Of a DNA stretch of 6,074 nucleotides, positions 4,550 through 6,074 are shown piece after piece. Every line of letters starts with the position of its first letter. Position 1 is the stretch's first letter. A program made the position numbers and the translations under genes. Under the pieces are notes generated by a model that made no database searches, was not told the DNA's origin, and worked only from the letters and a program-made list of their open reading frames with translations. The stretch is from Leucobacter sp. (lineage in GTDB: Bacteria > Actinomycetota > Actinomycetes > Actinomycetales > Microbacteriaceae), in the NCBI GenBank assembly GCA_031178565.1, contig JAPSIU010000175.1:1-6074 (forward strand), given 5' to 3'.

Positions 4550-5776
4550 ATGTCGAACACGAGAAGCGCACCCGCGAGCCAGGGGACCGAGGAGCCGGAG
4601 TACGACCTCTGGGAGCCGCTGGACCCCGACGTGGCGGGCGTGTTCCGCGGTGTGTCCGACGAGGAACGCGACTACCGGGATCGTGCCCGCCGGTTCGTGC
4701 AGGACGAGGTGCGCCCCGTCATCGCGGGGCTGTGGGACCGCGCCGAGTATCCGCTGGACCTCGCCCGGAGACTGGGGGAGCTCGACCTCCTGCGCGACGG
4801 CATCGACGTGCCCGGCCTCCCGAGGCAGAGCCTCACGGCCGCGAGCCTCACCATGATGGAGCTTGCGCGCGGCGACGGATCCATCGCCACGATCGCGGGT
4901 GTGCAGGGCGGCCTCGCGCTGCGCTCCATCGCGATGTGCGGTTCCGCGGCGCAGAAGGATCGGTGGCTGGAGCCGCTCGCTCGCGGAACCGAACTCGGGG
5001 CCTTCGCGCTGACCGAGCCGACGCACGGATCGGACTCGGTGAGCCTCGAGACCCGGGCCGAGGCCGTCGACGACGGCTATGTCATCACGGGGCACAAGAA
5101 GTGGATCGGATCGGGGAGCGTCGGGCGGGTCTCGGTCGTCTGGGCGCGCGGCGACGACGGTCAGGTGCAGGGGTTCCTCGTTCCCCAGGACTCGCCCGGG
5201 TACCGCGCGACGACGATCGAGGGGAAGGCGTCGCTGCGCGCGATCTGGCAGGCGCACATCGAACTCGACGGCGTGCGAGTGCCGGCCGAGGCGAGGATGC
5301 CGGGTGCGAACAGCTTCAAGGACACCGCGCGAGTGCTGCAGGCGACGCGGCTGGGCGTGGCGTGGTCCGCACTCGGGCACGCCCTCGCCGTCTACGAGTC
5401 CGCGGTGCACTACGCGCGGCAGCGCGTGCAGTTCGGCAGACCCCTCGCGGCCTCGCAGATCGTGCAGTCCCGCCTCGCCGAGATGCTGAGTCAGCTCACG
5501 TCGCTGCAGTGCCTCCTCACGGGGCTCACCGGGGCGGAGGACCGGGGCGAGCTGAGCGGCCCCGGCGCGTCGCTCGGCAAGTACACGGCCACGCGCACGG
5601 CGCGCGACATGGCGAGGAACGCTCGAGACCTCCTCGGGGGCAACGGGATCCTGCTCGAGAACCGCGTCATGCGGCACTTCGCCGACATCGAGGCGCTGCA
5701 CACCTACGAGGGCACGGAGACGGTCCAGGCACTCATCATCGGCCGAGACATCACGGGGATCTCGGCGTTCGCCTGA
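4550..5776 (+). CDS. Acyl-CoA dehydrogenase, glutaryl-CoA dehydrogenase-like
   Basis: The product is a 408-residue FAD-dependent acyl-CoA dehydrogenase, which introduces a 2,3 double bond into an acyl-CoA and passes electrons to electron-transfer flavoprotein. ATG 4550 is preceded by GAGAGGAA (4536-4543) at good spacing; an upstream in-frame start at 4466 would place the promoter inside the gene. Domains run in order: helical N-terminus (about 35-145), beta domain beginning GAFALTEPTHGSDS (150-163) with HKKWIGSG (182-189), then the helical C-terminus with the FAD segment RQRVQFGRPLAASQIVQ (290-306) and LLGGNGI (361-367). The catalytic Glu is Glu387 in HTYEGTETVQALIIGRDITG, the glutaryl-CoA dehydrogenase arrangement. 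The Arg that holds the glutaryl carboxylate in the human enzyme (Arg94, mature numbering) aligns with Ala113, so a monocarboxylic substrate is more likely. Divergent from tetR, and probably controlled by it. Confidence 0.9.
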   Translation: MSNTRSAPASQGTEEPEYDLWEPLDPDVAGVFRGVSDEERDYRDRARRFVQDEVRPVIAGLWDRAEYPLDLARRLGELDLLRDGIDVPGLPRQSLTAASLTMMELARGDGSIATIAGVQGGLALRSIAMCGSAAQKDRWLEPLARGTELGAFALTEPTHGSDSVSLETRAEAVDDGYVITGHKKWIGSGSVGRVSVVWARGDDGQVQGFLVPQDSPGYRATTIEGKASLRAIWQAHIELDGVRVPAEARMPGANSFKDTARVLQATRLGVAWSALGHALAVYESAVHYARQRVQFGRPLAASQIVQSRLAEMLSQLTSLQCLLTGLTGAEDRGELSGPGASLGKYTATRTARDMARNARDLLGGNGILLENRVMRHFADIEALHTYEGTETVQALIIGRDITGISAFA

Positions 5777-6074
5777 TCGCCGCCTGCTCCTCGCCGGGAT
5801 CCGGTGCTCGAAGCGCCCCCGATTCGAACGCGAGCCAGAGCAGCGATCGTTCGGTCGGGGAGGCGAGCGAGACGTCGAGCGCGTGTTCCGCCTCCCTGAG
5901 ATGCGAGTTGAGCGTCTGACGATGGACGCCGAGGCGGGCCGCCGCGCGCTCCACGGCGCCGTTCTCCTGCAGGAAGGCGTGGAGGGCCTGGAGCGCACGC
6001 CTCGCGGCGGCCGGCTCGAGGGCCTCGATGCGCGCGCTCCACTCCCCGAAGACGGGGGCGTCCAGCGACGACGG
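5751..6074 (-). CDS. PucR/CdaR-family transcriptional regulator, C-terminal HTH end (partial)
   Basis: The minus-strand frame is open from the right edge to TGA at 5753-5751 and gives 107 C-terminal residues; the 5' part lies outside the window. Residues 31-83 of the fragment match the PucR C-terminal helix-turn-helix domain: LHAFLQENGAVERAAARLGV followed by HRQTLNSHLREAEHALDVSL and SPTERSLLWLAF. The usual HRQTLRYRL reads HRQTLNSHL. A tail of about 23 residues rich in charge and proline follows the domain, and its last eight or so codons overlap the end of the convergent acyl-CoA dehydrogenase gene by 26 bases. GTG at 5954 is internal, since the homology continues upstream of it. Such regulators activate catabolic genes, often in response to the pathway metabolite; the target here cannot be told. 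Confidence 0.85.
   Translation of the reverse strand, partial: PSSLDAPVFGEWSARIEALEPAAARRALQALHAFLQENGAVERAAARLGVHRQTLNSHLREAEHALDVSLASPTERSLLWLAFESGALRAPDPGEEQAAIRRTPRSP

Noticed and set aside
5793..5803. CCGG-GAT-CCGG as a terminator between the convergent genes
   Set aside because: It lies within the regulator's coding sequence, has only four-base arms with a three-base loop, and no T-run.
4486..5919. 477-codon open frame on the plus strand in a second frame
   Set aside because: Arg/Gly/Ala-rich shadow of the dehydrogenase gene with no domain.
4499..5998. 499-codon open frame on the minus strand across the acyl-CoA dehydrogenase
   Set aside because: Composition is Arg/Pro/Val-rich without motifs, while the plus strand has a complete, motif-rich enzyme. 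It also crosses the real regulator end in the wrong frame.

Overview
The window looks like chromosomal DNA of a mycothiol-producing actinobacterium (Actinomycetota, possibly Micrococcales). It is very GC-rich with strong third-position G/C bias, uses GTG as well as ATG starts, and carries a dehydrogenase of the actinobacterial mycothiol-dependent formaldehyde dehydrogenase family. The lineage is inferred from gene content only.

Positions 1-3476 hold four plus-strand genes. The first two are a split transketolase: an N-terminal thiamine-diphosphate subunit cut by the window's left edge, and a C-terminal pyrimidine-binding subunit whose start overlaps the preceding stop (TGATG). After a 95-base gap with a possible promoter come S-(hydroxymethyl)mycothiol dehydrogenase and a metallo-beta-lactamase-fold hydrolase, which overlap as GTGA. 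The last pair fits mycothiol-dependent formaldehyde oxidation: formaldehyde adds to mycothiol, the dehydrogenase makes S-formylmycothiol, and the hydrolase may release formate. The transketolase departs from the textbook active site at several substrate-contact positions, so its substrates are open. A link to formaldehyde or another small aldehyde is a hypothesis.

Positions 3477-3705 are non-coding between convergent genes. They hold a perfect 31-base tandem duplication that starts inside the end of the hydrolase gene, a long imperfect hairpin without a T-tract, and a G-quadruplex-type G-run cluster.

Positions 3706-5776 are a divergent pair: a TetR-family repressor (minus) and an acyl-CoA dehydrogenase resembling glutaryl-CoA dehydrogenase (plus). 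The 169 bases between them contain two related partial palindromes. One lies in the spacer of a good -35/-10 promoter for the dehydrogenase; the other is just upstream of tetR. This suggests a self-contained repressor/target module.

At the right edge, on the minus strand, is the C-terminal helix-turn-helix end of a PucR/CdaR-type regulator. Its last codons overlap the end of the acyl-CoA dehydrogenase gene by 26 bases. I saw no tRNA, rRNA, insertion sequence or CRISPR array.
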